NCBI GenBank assembly: GCA_009775095.1
Contig: VSOZ01000016.1
Coordinates: 1 to 64,000, forward strand
Reading direction: 5' to 3'
From: Muribaculum sp.
GTDB lineage: Bacteria > Bacteroidota > Bacteroidia > Bacteroidales > Muribaculaceae
DNA length: 64,000 nucleotides
Shown here: positions 8,841 to 16,796 of the stretch, piece by piece
Position numbering within the stretch: position 1 is the stretch's first letter
Layout of the letters: every line of letters begins with the position of its first letter
Program-made: the position numbers and the translations under genes
Notes under the pieces: model-generated
Databases searched by the model: none
Seen by the model: the letters and a program-made list of their open reading frames with translations, nothing else
Told to the model about the DNA's origin: nothing

Positions 8841-8918
8841 ATCACTTCCTCCCTTTCATGTAAAAACAAGAGCGTATTTAACAATAATTTCAAAAAAACA
8901 CTCATAATTTAAACTGGT

Positions 8919-9175
8919 CGCATCGGAGATGCGCTATGTATTAAACCCCACGATAAGCCGCAGGAGGGCACGAAGTGGCCGTAGACGGCGGTTCGTGGGG
9001 TGGGCTAACCCCGCATAGCAAATGCCTGTCGGTGACAGGCGACATACCACATTAGTCCATGCTGCTATGTCTCGCGTCCTCGACGCTAGGCTCTGTGGTT
9101 CAAGTGACGATATACCCCATGATTAGCGCAAAGCGCGATTCATTGGGTTCTTGATATCTCGTGTCTATGACACGA
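8919..9175. repeat. Array of short palindromes (REP-like), copy 1
   Basis: Six hairpins lie within about 260 bp: 8919-8933 (cgcatc-gga-gatgcg), 8946-9000 (outer arms ccccacga/tcgtgggg with an inner gccg/cggc), 9024-9040 (gcctgtc-ggt-gacaggc), 9074-9086 (gcgtc-ctc-gacgc), 9126-9136 (gcgc-aaa-gcgc) and 9159-9175 (tcgtgtc-tat-gacacga). Four of them share a three-base loop closed by TC/GA, while outer stem sequences differ but stay complementary. Several are followed by a tail like gcgacatacc or gcgctatgta. The same architecture recurs near 19.9-20.3 kb. No ORF is evident in the gap. Confidence 0.75.
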
Positions 9176-9421
9176 CTCTTGTAGATAAACTTTATAACTG
9201 CAAGCATAATTTATCTTCCCTTAAAATAACCTCAGTGCTATGATTATGAAAGTTTGCCGAGAAAGCACGGCTCTTTCATTTAAACATGAAACAAGACGTT
9301 GAGCTAACCTAAATATCTATCAGCCACAAACATTGAAATTTCAAAGCATTTTTAAAATGAAAGGGTCGTGGGGTCAGGAATTGAAATCGGGCGGGAATTT
9401 CTGTAATTGGATTTTTATGTG
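9176..9421. other. Non-coding stretch between the hairpin array and the mazG promoter
   Basis: No coding frame is supported. One nested hairpin is visible at 9246-9279 (outer atgaaag/ctttcat, inner gccg/cggc). The remainder is AT-rich without other structure I can defend. Confidence 0.5.
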
Positions 9422-9429
9422 TAAATTTG
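9422..9429 (+). promoter_or_regulatory. -7 element upstream of mazG
   Basis: TAAATTTG fits TAnnTTTG; at the expected -33 distance there is TTTC (9398-9401, 20 bp spacer), one mismatch from TTTG. The leader to the ATG at 9449 would be short. Confidence 0.5.
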
Positions 9430-9448
9430 TGTCAATAAATTATAGGAT

Positions 9449-10243
9449 ATGAAACATTCCCGTCAGGAGAAGATAGAGGCCTTGGGCCGCGTTATCGATA
9501 CGCTCGACCGGCTTAGGGTCGAGTGTCCGTGGGACCGCAAGCAGACCAACGAGTCACTGCGTACCAATACGATAGAAGAAGTCTATGAGCTTTGTGACGC
9601 TTTATTGAACGATGACAATCCGAACATATGCAAGGAGCTGGGCGATGTGCTGCTTCATGTGCTGTTTTACGCCAAGATCGGTGAGGAGAAAGATGAGTTT
9701 GACATAGCCGAAGTGGCTGACCGTCTGAATAAGAAACTTATATTTCGTCATCCTCATGTGTTTGGCTCCGTGCATGTCGACGGGGCCCATGACGTGGAGC
9801 TTAACTGGGAGCAGATAAAGCTTAAGGAGAAGGACGGCAACAAGACGGTGCTGTCGGGTGTGCCGGCATCGCTTCCCGCCATGATAAAAGCCGACCGCAT
9901 TCAGGAGAAGGCCGCTAACGTGGGATTTGACTGGGAGGAGCCGCGTCAGGTGTGGGATAAAGTCAAGGAGGAGGTAGCGGAGTTTGACCGCGAGATTGAC
10001 CGCATGGATCGCGAAAAAATGGAGGAGGAGTTTGGCGACGTGCTCTTCAGCATGATAAATGCCGCCCGACTCTACAAAATCAATCCCGAGAATGCTTTGG
10101 AGAAGACCAACCGCAAGTTTATATCACGCTTCAACTATGTCGAGGCCAAAGCAAAAGAATCGGGGCGTCAGCTTAAGGAGATGACTCTCGAAGAGATGGA
10201 CCGGTGGTGGAATGAGGCTAAAAGCATAGACACGATAAAATAG
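9449..10243 (+). CDS. mazG: Nucleoside triphosphate pyrophosphohydrolase MazG
   Basis: A 264-residue all-alpha NTP pyrophosphatase with two MazG domains, the standard length for the two-domain housekeeping form. The first domain has CPWDRKQTNESL followed by EEVYEL and KELGDVLLHVLF; the second has KEEVAEFDREI and EEEFGDVLFSMINAARL, so both carry the EExxE...ExxD metal-binding pattern. It hydrolyses (d)NTPs to NMP and PPi and is linked to removal of aberrant nucleotides and to ppGpp control. First gene of a plus-strand run with the hypothetical gene and topB. The TATAGGAT context before ATG matches that at 514. Confidence 0.93.
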   Translation: MKHSRQEKIEALGRVIDTLDRLRVECPWDRKQTNESLRTNTIEEVYELCDALLNDDNPNICKELGDVLLHVLFYAKIGEEKDEFDIAEVADRLNKKLIFRHPHVFGSVHVDGAHDVELNWEQIKLKEKDGNKTVLSGVPASLPAMIKADRIQEKAANVGFDWEEPRQVWDKVKEEVAEFDREIDRMDREKMEEEFGDVLFSMINAARLYKINPENALEKTNRKFISRFNYVEAKAKESGRQLKEMTLEEMDRWWNEAKSIDTIK

Positions 10244-10254
10244 TACAAGTCGTT

Positions 10255-10680
10255 ATGGACAGTAAGAAAAATAACAGAGTGTGGATTTTCGGATTTGCGG
10301 TGATGTTTCTGCTTGTCACCGCATTTGTATCTTATGCCCGCAGTGAGCGTAAGCCGCGTTACAGCATCAGCGACGGTATGCACCTGACTCTCGTTATAGA
10401 CAGCATTGACTATCGCGCCGACCTTACCCGTATGTACGGTAAGTTTGTCGGACGTCCTCATACGTCGCAGCAGGTAAAATCGATAACCCTCTATAACGGC
10501 TCACGTAGCTATACCGCTACCGACATTGACGGTGTGGACTTCAACCGGTGGTTTCAGTGGGAGGAGGACGGCGTGATACCCGTCGAGATCGATTTTGACA
10601 AGATGCCCGAAGTAAAAACCGGCAAACTTGTCATTGTGACGCCCCGCGGCACTGACAGCTATACAATGACCAAACAATAA
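10255..10680 (+). CDS. Hypothetical secreted or membrane-anchored protein
   Basis: A 141-residue protein of unknown function. Residues 9-27 form one hydrophobic segment (signal anchor or uncleaved signal peptide) after a basic start; the rest is a soluble region with beta-rich character. No catalytic motif is recognised. It starts 11 bp after mazG and ends 11 bp before topB, so it is almost certainly in the same operon. Composition is like its neighbours, giving no sign of recent transfer. Confidence 0.75.
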   Translation: MDSKKNNRVWIFGFAVMFLLVTAFVSYARSERKPRYSISDGMHLTLVIDSIDYRADLTRMYGKFVGRPHTSQQVKSITLYNGSRSYTATDIDGVDFNRWFQWEEDGVIPVEIDFDKMPEVKTGKLVIVTPRGTDSYTMTKQ

Positions 10681-10691
10681 TTGCGGCGCCG

Positions 10692-12737
10692 GTGAAACTG
10701 TGTATTACCGAGAAACCGAGTGTCGCCAAGGACATCGCCGCCATTTTGGGCGCCGATCATCGTTGCGAGGGCTACTACGAGGGGGGTGACTATAAGGTCA
10801 CTTGGACCTTCGGCCACTTGTGTACGCTAAAGGAACCCGCCGACTATACCGACCTGTGGAAGCGCTGGTCGTTGGGCGCACTGCCCATGATACCCGGACG
10901 GTTCGGCATCAAGCTGATAGCCGACAAGGGCATCGAGAAACAGTTCGGCATTATTAAAAATCTTATAGGCGAGGCCGACGAGGTGATAAACTGCGGCGAT
11001 GCCGGCCAAGAGGGTGAGCTTATACAGCGCTGGGTCATGCAGAAAGCCGAGATAAAATGTCCGGTGAAGCGCCTGTGGATAAGTTCGCTTACCGACGAGT
11101 CGATACGCGAGGGCTTCAAGTCGCTCAAGCCAGAAAAGGATTACGACCGGCTTTACCATGCCGGTTTATCGCGTGCCATAGGCGACTGGATACTCGGCAT
11201 GAACGCCACGCGGCTCTATTCGCTCAAGTATTCCGCGCCGGGAAATGTCCTGTCGATCGGCCGTGTGCAGACTCCCACGCTCGCTCTTATCGTGCAGCGC
11301 CATCATGAGATAGTCAACTTCAAGCCCGAGGATTACTGGGAATTGAAGACCCTCTATCGCGACGTTACGTTCAACGCCGTGTCGGGTCGCTTCAAGACGC
11401 AGCAGGCCGCCGAAGAGGCGCTTGCCAAGATTCACGATAAGCCCTTTGCCATAGTGGATGTGGCCGACAAGCAGGGGCGAGAGGCGCCTCCGCGACTGTT
11501 TGACCTTACGTCGCTTCAGGTGGAGTGCAACAAAAAGTGGGGATGGACAGCCGACGATACCTTGCGGCTCATACAGTCATTGTATGAAAAGAAAGTTACT
11601 ACTTATCCGCGTGTCGACACGACCTATCTTAGTGATGACATATATCCCAAAGTCCCGGTCATATTGAAGCAGATGACTCCCTATGCCGGACTTACTGCCC
11701 CGATTGTCGACAAAAAACTCCCTAAATCAAAGAAAGTTTTCGATAACTCGAAGGTGACCGACCACCATGCCATAATACCTACCGGGCAGTCGCCGTCATC
11801 GCTTGTAGGCGATGAGCGCAAGCTCTACCACCTTATAGCCCTTCGGTTTATATCGGCGTTTTATCCCGATTGCACATTCCGTTCAACGACGGTCAACGGC
11901 GCGGCCGGCGACGTTGGTTTCAAGGCGAGCGGCAAGGTCATTGTGGCGCCCGGATGGCGCGCGGTCTATGCCGGCAAGGATAACGCGGAGCAGGATAGTG
12001 CCGACAAGGATGATGACAACAAGATATTGCCGCCATTTGAAGTGGGAGAGAGCGGCCCGCACGAGCCCTCGCTTCTGAAAAAGCAGACACAGCCGCCCAA
12101 GCTGTATACTGAAGGTACTCTGTTGCGGGCCATGGAGTCGGCCGGGAAGACCGTCGATGACGAGGAGTTGCGCGAGGCTATGAAAGAGAACGGCATAGGT
12201 CGTCCGTCAACACGTGCCTCAATCATAGAGACCCTCTTCAAGCGCCGTTATATATATCGAGAGCGTAAAAATATTCAGGCTTCGCAAGCCGGAATCGACC
12301 TTATAGCCACGATAAACGAGGAGTTGCTGAAAAGTGCCAAACTTACGGGCTTGTGGGAGAATAAGTTGCGGCGTATAGAGCGCGGCGAGTTTTCTGCCGC
12401 CGAGTTTATCTCGGAACTGAAAACGCTTATAGGCGATATCGTCATAAATGTGTTGAGCGACAACTCGTCAAGGCAGATTGAGGTCAAAAGCGAGGAAAAA
12501 GAACAGCCTGACAAATCGAAGAAAAAACGTACGCGTGCGCCTGCGGTGAAAAGTCTTGACGACATACAGTGTCCGCTGTGCGGCAAGGGTCACTTGCTGA
12601 AAGGGCGCAGCGCCTACGGGTGCAGCGAGTTTCGCGGCGGTTGCGGATTGCGTATCGATTTCTCGGAGTGCGGCGCCGACCTCACTCCGGCAAAGGTAGC
12701 GGCTTACATAAAGAAAAAATATAAAGATGAACAGTGA
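10692..12737 (+). CDS. topB: DNA topoisomerase III (type IA)
   Basis: A 681-residue type IA topoisomerase. The Toprim domain is at the N-terminus (CITEKPSVAKDIA; acidic residues in INCGDAGQEGELI), followed by SIGRVQTPTLALIV. The active-site tyrosine is Tyr305 in TTYPRVDTTYLS. EGTLLRAMESAGK and GIGRPSTRA are also present. A Lys-rich linker leads to a C-terminal four-Cys zinc module (CPLCGKG...YGCSEFRGGCG). It relaxes negatively supercoiled DNA and decatenates through a single-strand gate. The start is GTG at 10692, because MKLCITEKPS is the family N-terminus and no ATG is suitably placed. The NUDIX gene start overlaps the end by 11 bp. Confidence 0.95.
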   Translation: MKLCITEKPSVAKDIAAILGADHRCEGYYEGGDYKVTWTFGHLCTLKEPADYTDLWKRWSLGALPMIPGRFGIKLIADKGIEKQFGIIKNLIGEADEVINCGDAGQEGELIQRWVMQKAEIKCPVKRLWISSLTDESIREGFKSLKPEKDYDRLYHAGLSRAIGDWILGMNATRLYSLKYSAPGNVLSIGRVQTPTLALIVQRHHEIVNFKPEDYWELKTLYRDVTFNAVSGRFKTQQAAEEALAKIHDKPFAIVDVADKQGREAPPRLFDLTSLQVECNKKWGWTADDTLRLIQSLYEKKVTTYPRVDTTYLSDDIYPKVPVILKQMTPYAGLTAPIVDKKLPKSKKVFDNSKVTDHHAIIPTGQSPSSLVGDERKLYHLIALRFISAFYPDCTFRSTTVNGAAGDVGFKASGKVIVAPGWRAVYAGKDNAEQDSADKDDDNKILPPFEVGESGPHEPSLLKKQTQPPKLYTEGTLLRAMESAGKTVDDEELREAMKENGIGRPSTRASIIETLFKRRYIYRERKNIQASQAGIDLIATINEELLKSAKLTGLWENKLRRIERGEFSAAEFISELKTLIGDIVINVLSDNSSRQIEVKSEEKEQPDKSKKKRTRAPAVKSLDDIQCPLCGKGHLLKGRSAYGCSEFRGGCGLRIDFSECGADLTPAKVAAYIKKKYKDEQ

Positions 12738-13236
12738 GGAATTGTTTCCCGTAGTGGATGAGTCAGGCAATGTCGTCGGGAGTGCCACCCGTCGGGAGTG
12801 TCATGGCGGCTCGATGTTGCTGCATCCTGTAGTACACCTTCATGTTATGTGCGACGGAGGCTTTTTGTATCTTCAGAAACGCGCTATGGACAAGGATATC
12901 CAGCCCGGCAAGTGGGACACGGCTGTCGGCGGACATGTGGACTTCGGCGAGGAGATAACCGACGCGCTTTGCCGTGAGGCATCGGAGGAGCTCGGACTGC
13001 GCGGTTTCGCTCCTGTCAAGCTGCCTCCTTATGTATTTACATCCGACAGGGAGCGTGAACTGGTGAATCCTTATTATGTCGTTGTCGGGGAGGATGAGGT
13101 GATTACACCCGATCCGGGAGAGATAACAGAAGGCCGTTTCTGGCATGTTGACGAGATAACGGCCAATTTGGGGCGCGGTGTGTTTACTCCGAATTTTGAA
13201 AACGAGTTTGAACTTATAAAAGATTATATAAAGTGA
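12727..13236 (+). CDS. NUDIX hydrolase (YfcD-like)
   Basis: A 169-residue protein with an exact NUDIX box at residues 69-91 (G-x5-E-x7-REASEELGL). The N-terminal region (FPVVDESGNVVGSATRRE) and the HPVVHLHVM strand resemble the YfcD / isopentenyl-diphosphate-isomerase-like NUDIX group. It cleaves nucleoside diphosphates linked to another moiety; the substrate is not evident. It overlaps topB by 11 bp, so translation is probably coupled. Confidence 0.88.
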   Translation: MNSEELFPVVDESGNVVGSATRRECHGGSMLLHPVVHLHVMCDGGFLYLQKRAMDKDIQPGKWDTAVGGHVDFGEEITDALCREASEELGLRGFAPVKLPPYVFTSDRERELVNPYYVVVGEDEVITPDPGEITEGRFWHVDEITANLGRGVFTPNFENEFELIKDYIK

Positions 13237-13262
13237 CTGTTTGCTGGACTTCGACCGATTTT

Positions 13263-13469
13263 ATGCTGCAATGGATGTGGGTGGCATTGATTGTGGTATG
13301 TGCCGTCATTTTGGCCGTAAGGCATTTTCGTAAATCATGGCGGCGTGCGCGTAACGCCAAGACTCCTCAATGTGCCGATTGTCCTCTTTCCGAGACATGT
13401 GAGAAGGATGATGCACGTTTATCGGAGTGCGCCGACAAGAACGACGACAGTGACTTATGCGGCTGCTAA
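13263..13469 (+). CDS. Small Cys-rich membrane protein (FeoB-associated-like)
   Basis: A 68-residue peptide with one N-terminal transmembrane helix (WMWVALIVVCAVILAV), a basic stretch, then a cysteine cluster CADCPLSETC and a terminal CGC. Helix plus CxxCP...C is the pattern of the short FeoB-associated Cys-rich membrane proteins, although no feoB gene is present here. ATG at 13263 is preferred because family members are about this size; a GTG at 13233 overlapping the NUDIX stop would give 78 residues and is a real alternative. It ends 10 bp from the convergent cdaA stop with no room for a terminator. Confidence 0.6.
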   Translation: MLQWMWVALIVVCAVILAVRHFRKSWRRARNAKTPQCADCPLSETCEKDDARLSECADKNDDSDLCGC

Positions 13470-13479
13470 AAGACCTCGG

Positions 13480-14268
13480 CTATTCGTCCTGCATGAGCTG
13501 TGACAGTCTGTGCTCGAGGTCGGTCGACGACATGCGACTCGTGATTTTGCCTTTGTACGCAAACGATATTCCTCCGGTCTCTTCGCTGACCACTACCGCT
13601 GCTGCATCTGTAGCCTGACTGATGCCGAGTGCCGAGCGATGTCTTAATCCCATCGAACGCGGTATGTTTGTATCATGACTTACCGGAAGTATGCATCCCG
13701 CCGCTTTTATGCGGTCATGGGCTATTATGAGCGCTCCGTCATGGAGCGGTGAATTCTTGAAAAATATGTTTTCGATAAGCCGTGAGTTGATGGCAGCGTC
13801 TATTACGTCGCCGGTCTTTTCATAGTTTTCGAGCGGAATGGATTGCTCTATCACAATCAGCGCTCCGGTCTTGGACTTGGACATTGACATACAGGCATAC
13901 ACTATGGGCATGACCCAACGTCGGGCGTCGGCGCTGTGATCTTTGTGCCCCCGGTGATGTCGGAGTATGTTGCGCAGGAAGTGCCATCGCTTGTGGTTGC
14001 CGAGTTCTACAAGAAACCGTTTTATCTGGTCCTGAAACAGTATGACAAGTATTATAAGGCCGATCGACATGACTTTGTCGAGAATGGTACCTATAAGCCT
14101 CATCTCGAATATCTCTGACGCCACTACCCATACTATGATGAATGCGAGTACGCCGAAAAATATGTTGATCGTGCCCGACTCTTTCATTATGCGGTACAGA
14201 TAGAAGAGCAGCAGGGCTACTATGATTATGTCAAGAGCGTCTTTTATGCCGAATGGAGTCATAGACAT
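13480..14268 (-). CDS. cdaA: Diadenylate cyclase (c-di-AMP synthase)
   Basis: A 262-residue membrane enzyme with three N-terminal transmembrane helices (about residues 11-27, 35-50, 60-78) and a cytoplasmic DAC domain. Both signature motifs are intact: DGA at 177-179 (LHDGALII) and RHRSA at 209-213. It condenses two ATP into c-di-AMP, a second messenger for potassium, osmotic and envelope balance. It lies 23 bp downstream of folP; in Firmicutes cdaA sits with glmM, whereas the folP-cdaA pair is typical of Bacteroidetes. No CdaR-like regulator is adjacent. Confidence 0.93.
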   Translation of the reverse strand: MSMTPFGIKDALDIIIVALLLFYLYRIMKESGTINIFFGVLAFIIVWVVASEIFEMRLIGTILDKVMSIGLIILVILFQDQIKRFLVELGNHKRWHFLRNILRHHRGHKDHSADARRWVMPIVYACMSMSKSKTGALIVIEQSIPLENYEKTGDVIDAAINSRLIENIFFKNSPLHDGALIIAHDRIKAAGCILPVSHDTNIPRSMGLRHRSALGISQATDAAAVVVSEETGGISFAYKGKITSRMSSTDLEHRLSQLMQDE

Positions 14269-14291
14269 GTTTGTGGATTAAGAGGGCGCAT

Positions 14292-15143
14292 CTAGGCGCT
14301 CTCAAAAGTTAATGAAACTGTTTTTATCGTGTCGGCAGCCGCTTTCACGTCGTGCACGCGCAGTACCGAGGCGCCTTTCATCAGCGCTATGGTGTTGGCG
14401 GCCACTGTGCCGTACAGTGCATCGGCCGGTTCTGTGCCGAGAGGTTTATATATCATCGACTTGCGCGACATGCCTACTAAAACAGGACGTTCAAACACCT
14501 GAAACAGTTCAAGGTCGTGAAGCAACCGGTAGTTTTGAGCCACTGTTTTTGCGAAGCCGAAGCCCGGGTCGACTATTATGTCATTCACTCCGAGCAGAGC
14601 TAAACGGTTGATTTTCTCGGCTGTCTCGGCAAGCACGTCGGCAGTGACGTCATTATACTCCGTAAGGGTGCTCATGGTCGAGGGAGTGCCGCGCATGTGC
14701 ATCAGTATGTAGGGCACGTTGAGCTGCGCCACCGTATCGGCCATGTCCGGGTCAAGGTCGCCGCCCGATATGTCGTTTATGATGTCGGCCCCGAGCTGAG
14801 TCACCGCATAACGGGCTACCTCGGCCCGAAAAGTATCGATACTCAGTATTGCTTCCGGTGCCGCTTCTCTTACTGCTTCAATGCCTGCGGCAAGCCGGTC
14901 GAGCTCTTCTTGCGGCGACACATCGTCGGCCGACGGGCGTGAAGAGTATGCGCCTATATCGATCCAGTCGGCTCCGTCGCTTATCATCTCCGCTGCTCGT
15001 CGGCTTACGGCATCATGTCCCGATACCCGCGAACCGCTGTAGAATGAGTCGGGAGTGACGTTGATTATGCCGGCTATGACCGGTCGGTCATATGTTATCA
15101 ACTCGCCTTGTCGATTGATTGAAAACGGCTTAAACTTTATCAC
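14292..15143 (-). CDS. folP: Dihydropteroate synthase
   Basis: A 283-residue TIM-barrel enzyme that joins p-aminobenzoate to hydroxymethyl-dihydropterin diphosphate in folate synthesis, the target of sulfonamides. Signature regions are GIINVTPDSFYSGSR, DWIDIGAYSSRP, LSIDTF, IINDISGG, PYILMHMRG, IVDPGFGFAKT, and a C-terminal LRVHDVKAA. All expected substrate-binding segments are present and the length is normal. It is the first gene of the folP-cdaA minus-strand pair; the 148 bp to the divergent ferredoxin gene hold the promoters. Confidence 0.95.
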   Translation of the reverse strand: MIKFKPFSINRQGELITYDRPVIAGIINVTPDSFYSGSRVSGHDAVSRRAAEMISDGADWIDIGAYSSRPSADDVSPQEELDRLAAGIEAVREAAPEAILSIDTFRAEVARYAVTQLGADIINDISGGDLDPDMADTVAQLNVPYILMHMRGTPSTMSTLTEYNDVTADVLAETAEKINRLALLGVNDIIVDPGFGFAKTVAQNYRLLHDLELFQVFERPVLVGMSRKSMIYKPLGTEPADALYGTVAANTIALMKGASVLRVHDVKAAADTIKTVSLTFESA

Positions 15144-15251
15144 GCTGAAGAATGTGTTAAAATTATATTAATGTATGTGCGAATATACGTAAAATCCGTT
15201 TAACGGCAAAAAACTTTTTCCCGCAATTAAGACGTTACAAAAATAATTGTT

Positions 15252-15259
15252 TAAATTTG
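15252..15259 (+). promoter_or_regulatory. -7 element upstream of the ferredoxin-fusion gene
   Basis: TAAATTTG fits the consensus; transcription would start near 15266. This excludes the in-frame TTG at 15247 and supports ATG at 15292 as the start. Confidence 0.5.
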
Positions 15260-15291
15260 TAATTCAGTGCAAAACCAGCTTTAAGACCGCA

Positions 15292-16776
15292 ATGTTAAAA
15301 GTAATTCGTGTAATTCTCGCCGTGATATGCCTGTTGGCTGTCACATTTCTGTTCTTGGATTTTACCGGCATAGGAGTCCGGTACTTCGGATGGCTTGCCA
15401 AGTGGCAGTTCATTCCGGCCCTGCTTTCCACCGCCGTGGTGCCGTTGGTGGTGCTTATCCTGCTGCCCTTTGTGTTAGGACGTGTGTACTGCTCCGTATT
15501 GTGTCCGCTCGGGGTGATGCAGGATGTCATATCGTGGGTGCATCGTAAGGTCAGCCGTCGCCATAAGTTCGGTTACCGCCGTCCGCTGACCATGTTGCGT
15601 TGTGCGGTGCTGCTGCTTTTTGTTGTTGCGTTGACGCTCGGCTTGTCGAGGCTCGCCGCTTTCATAGAGCCGTACAGTGAATATGGGCGTATCGTATCGT
15701 CGGTATTAAGACCGGCATATGTTGAGGTCAACAATCTTATTGCCGCCAATGAAGCTACCGACAGCTACACATTTTATAATTTGGATTACTACGTGACGCT
15801 CTCAATGGTTATTGTGGGCGTGGTGACACTGCTTGTTGTCGGTGGTCTGGCATGGTGGCGCGGCCGTATATACTGCAACTCGATATGCCCCGTGGGCACG
15901 ATACTCGGTTATATGTCGCAATTCTCACTACTTAAGCCTGTTATAGACTCGTCGAAATGCGTTAAGTGCGGCAAGTGCGCCCGCGAGTGCAAGGCCTCGT
16001 GTATCGATGCCAAAAAGGAGCGTATCGACTATACACGTTGTGTGGCCTGCATGGACTGTATAGGCAACTGCAGTACCGGGGCCATATCGTATAGCTATTC
16101 TTATAAGTCGAAAAACCGGAAAAGCGAAAACTCCGATGCCGGTCCTGACAGCGGACGTCGCAGCTTTTTGACCGTCAGCGCTCTTCTTGCCGCGACGGCT
16201 GCCGTCAAGGCGCAGGAAAAGACTGTCGACGGAGGTCTTGCCGAGATTATAGACAAGAAAAAGCCAGAAAGACGCACACGTATAACACCTCCGGGCAGTA
16301 AAAGCCATGACAATTTCTATCGTCATTGTACGTCATGTCAGTTGTGTGTAAGCAAATGTCCCGAAGGTGTGTTGCGCCCTTCGGTTGAGGCCGGTACGTT
16401 TATGCAGCCCGAGGTGAGCTACGAGCGCGGATATTGCCGCCCCGAGTGTACCGACTGTTCGCAGGTGTGCCCCGTGGGTGCCATTCTGCCGATTGACGCC
16501 GCCGAGAAGAGTGCCGTGCAGGTGGGCCATGCGGTGTGGATACGCGAAAACTGTCTGCCTGCTGTCGACGGTACATCCTGCGGAAACTGTGCCCGCCACT
16601 GTCCTGTAGGTGCCATAACCATGATAGCCCTGAACCCTGATGACCCGGCTTCGCCAAAGGTGCCGTCGGTCAATACAGAGCGTTGCATCGGTTGCGGTGC
16701 GTGCGAGAATCTTTGTCCGGTGCGTCCGTTCAGCGCTATTTACGTCGAAGGTCATGAGATACACCGTATGGTATGA
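15292..16776 (+). CDS. Polyferredoxin: NapH-like membrane part fused to NapG-like 4Fe-4S part
   Basis: A 494-residue iron-sulfur protein. The N-terminal half has four to five transmembrane helices with the NapH/CcoG hallmark motifs RVYCSVLCPLG and RIYCNSICPVG, then two 4Fe-4S clusters (CVKCGKCARECKASC, CVACMDCIGNC). Around residue 289 a twin-arginine-like segment, GRRSFLTVSALLAATAA, interrupts the chain, followed by a NapG-like tail with four more cysteine clusters (CTSCQLCVSKCP, CTDCSQVCP, CGNCARHCP, CIGCGACENLCP). It probably relays electrons between quinones and the neighbouring Tat-exported aldo/keto reductase, 20 bp downstream. The final acceptor is unknown; no nitrate reductase gene is present. 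Confidence 0.8.
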   Translation: MLKVIRVILAVICLLAVTFLFLDFTGIGVRYFGWLAKWQFIPALLSTAVVPLVVLILLPFVLGRVYCSVLCPLGVMQDVISWVHRKVSRRHKFGYRRPLTMLRCAVLLLFVVALTLGLSRLAAFIEPYSEYGRIVSSVLRPAYVEVNNLIAANEATDSYTFYNLDYYVTLSMVIVGVVTLLVVGGLAWWRGRIYCNSICPVGTILGYMSQFSLLKPVIDSSKCVKCGKCARECKASCIDAKKERIDYTRCVACMDCIGNCSTGAISYSYSYKSKNRKSENSDAGPDSGRRSFLTVSALLAATAAVKAQEKTVDGGLAEIIDKKKPERRTRITPPGSKSHDNFYRHCTSCQLCVSKCPEGVLRPSVEAGTFMQPEVSYERGYCRPECTDCSQVCPVGAILPIDAAEKSAVQVGHAVWIRENCLPAVDGTSCGNCARHCPVGAITMIALNPDDPASPKVPSVNTERCIGCGACENLCPVRPFSAIYVEGHEIHRMV

Positions 16777-16796
16777 CAAAAAATTGAATAACAGTT

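Noticed and set aside
8919..9175. CRISPR array
   Set aside because: Stems vary in sequence, spacing is irregular and there are no direct repeats with unique spacers or cas genes.
13233..13469. Feo iron-uptake cluster
   Set aside because: The small Cys-rich peptide resembles FeoB-associated proteins but feoA/feoB are not in the window.
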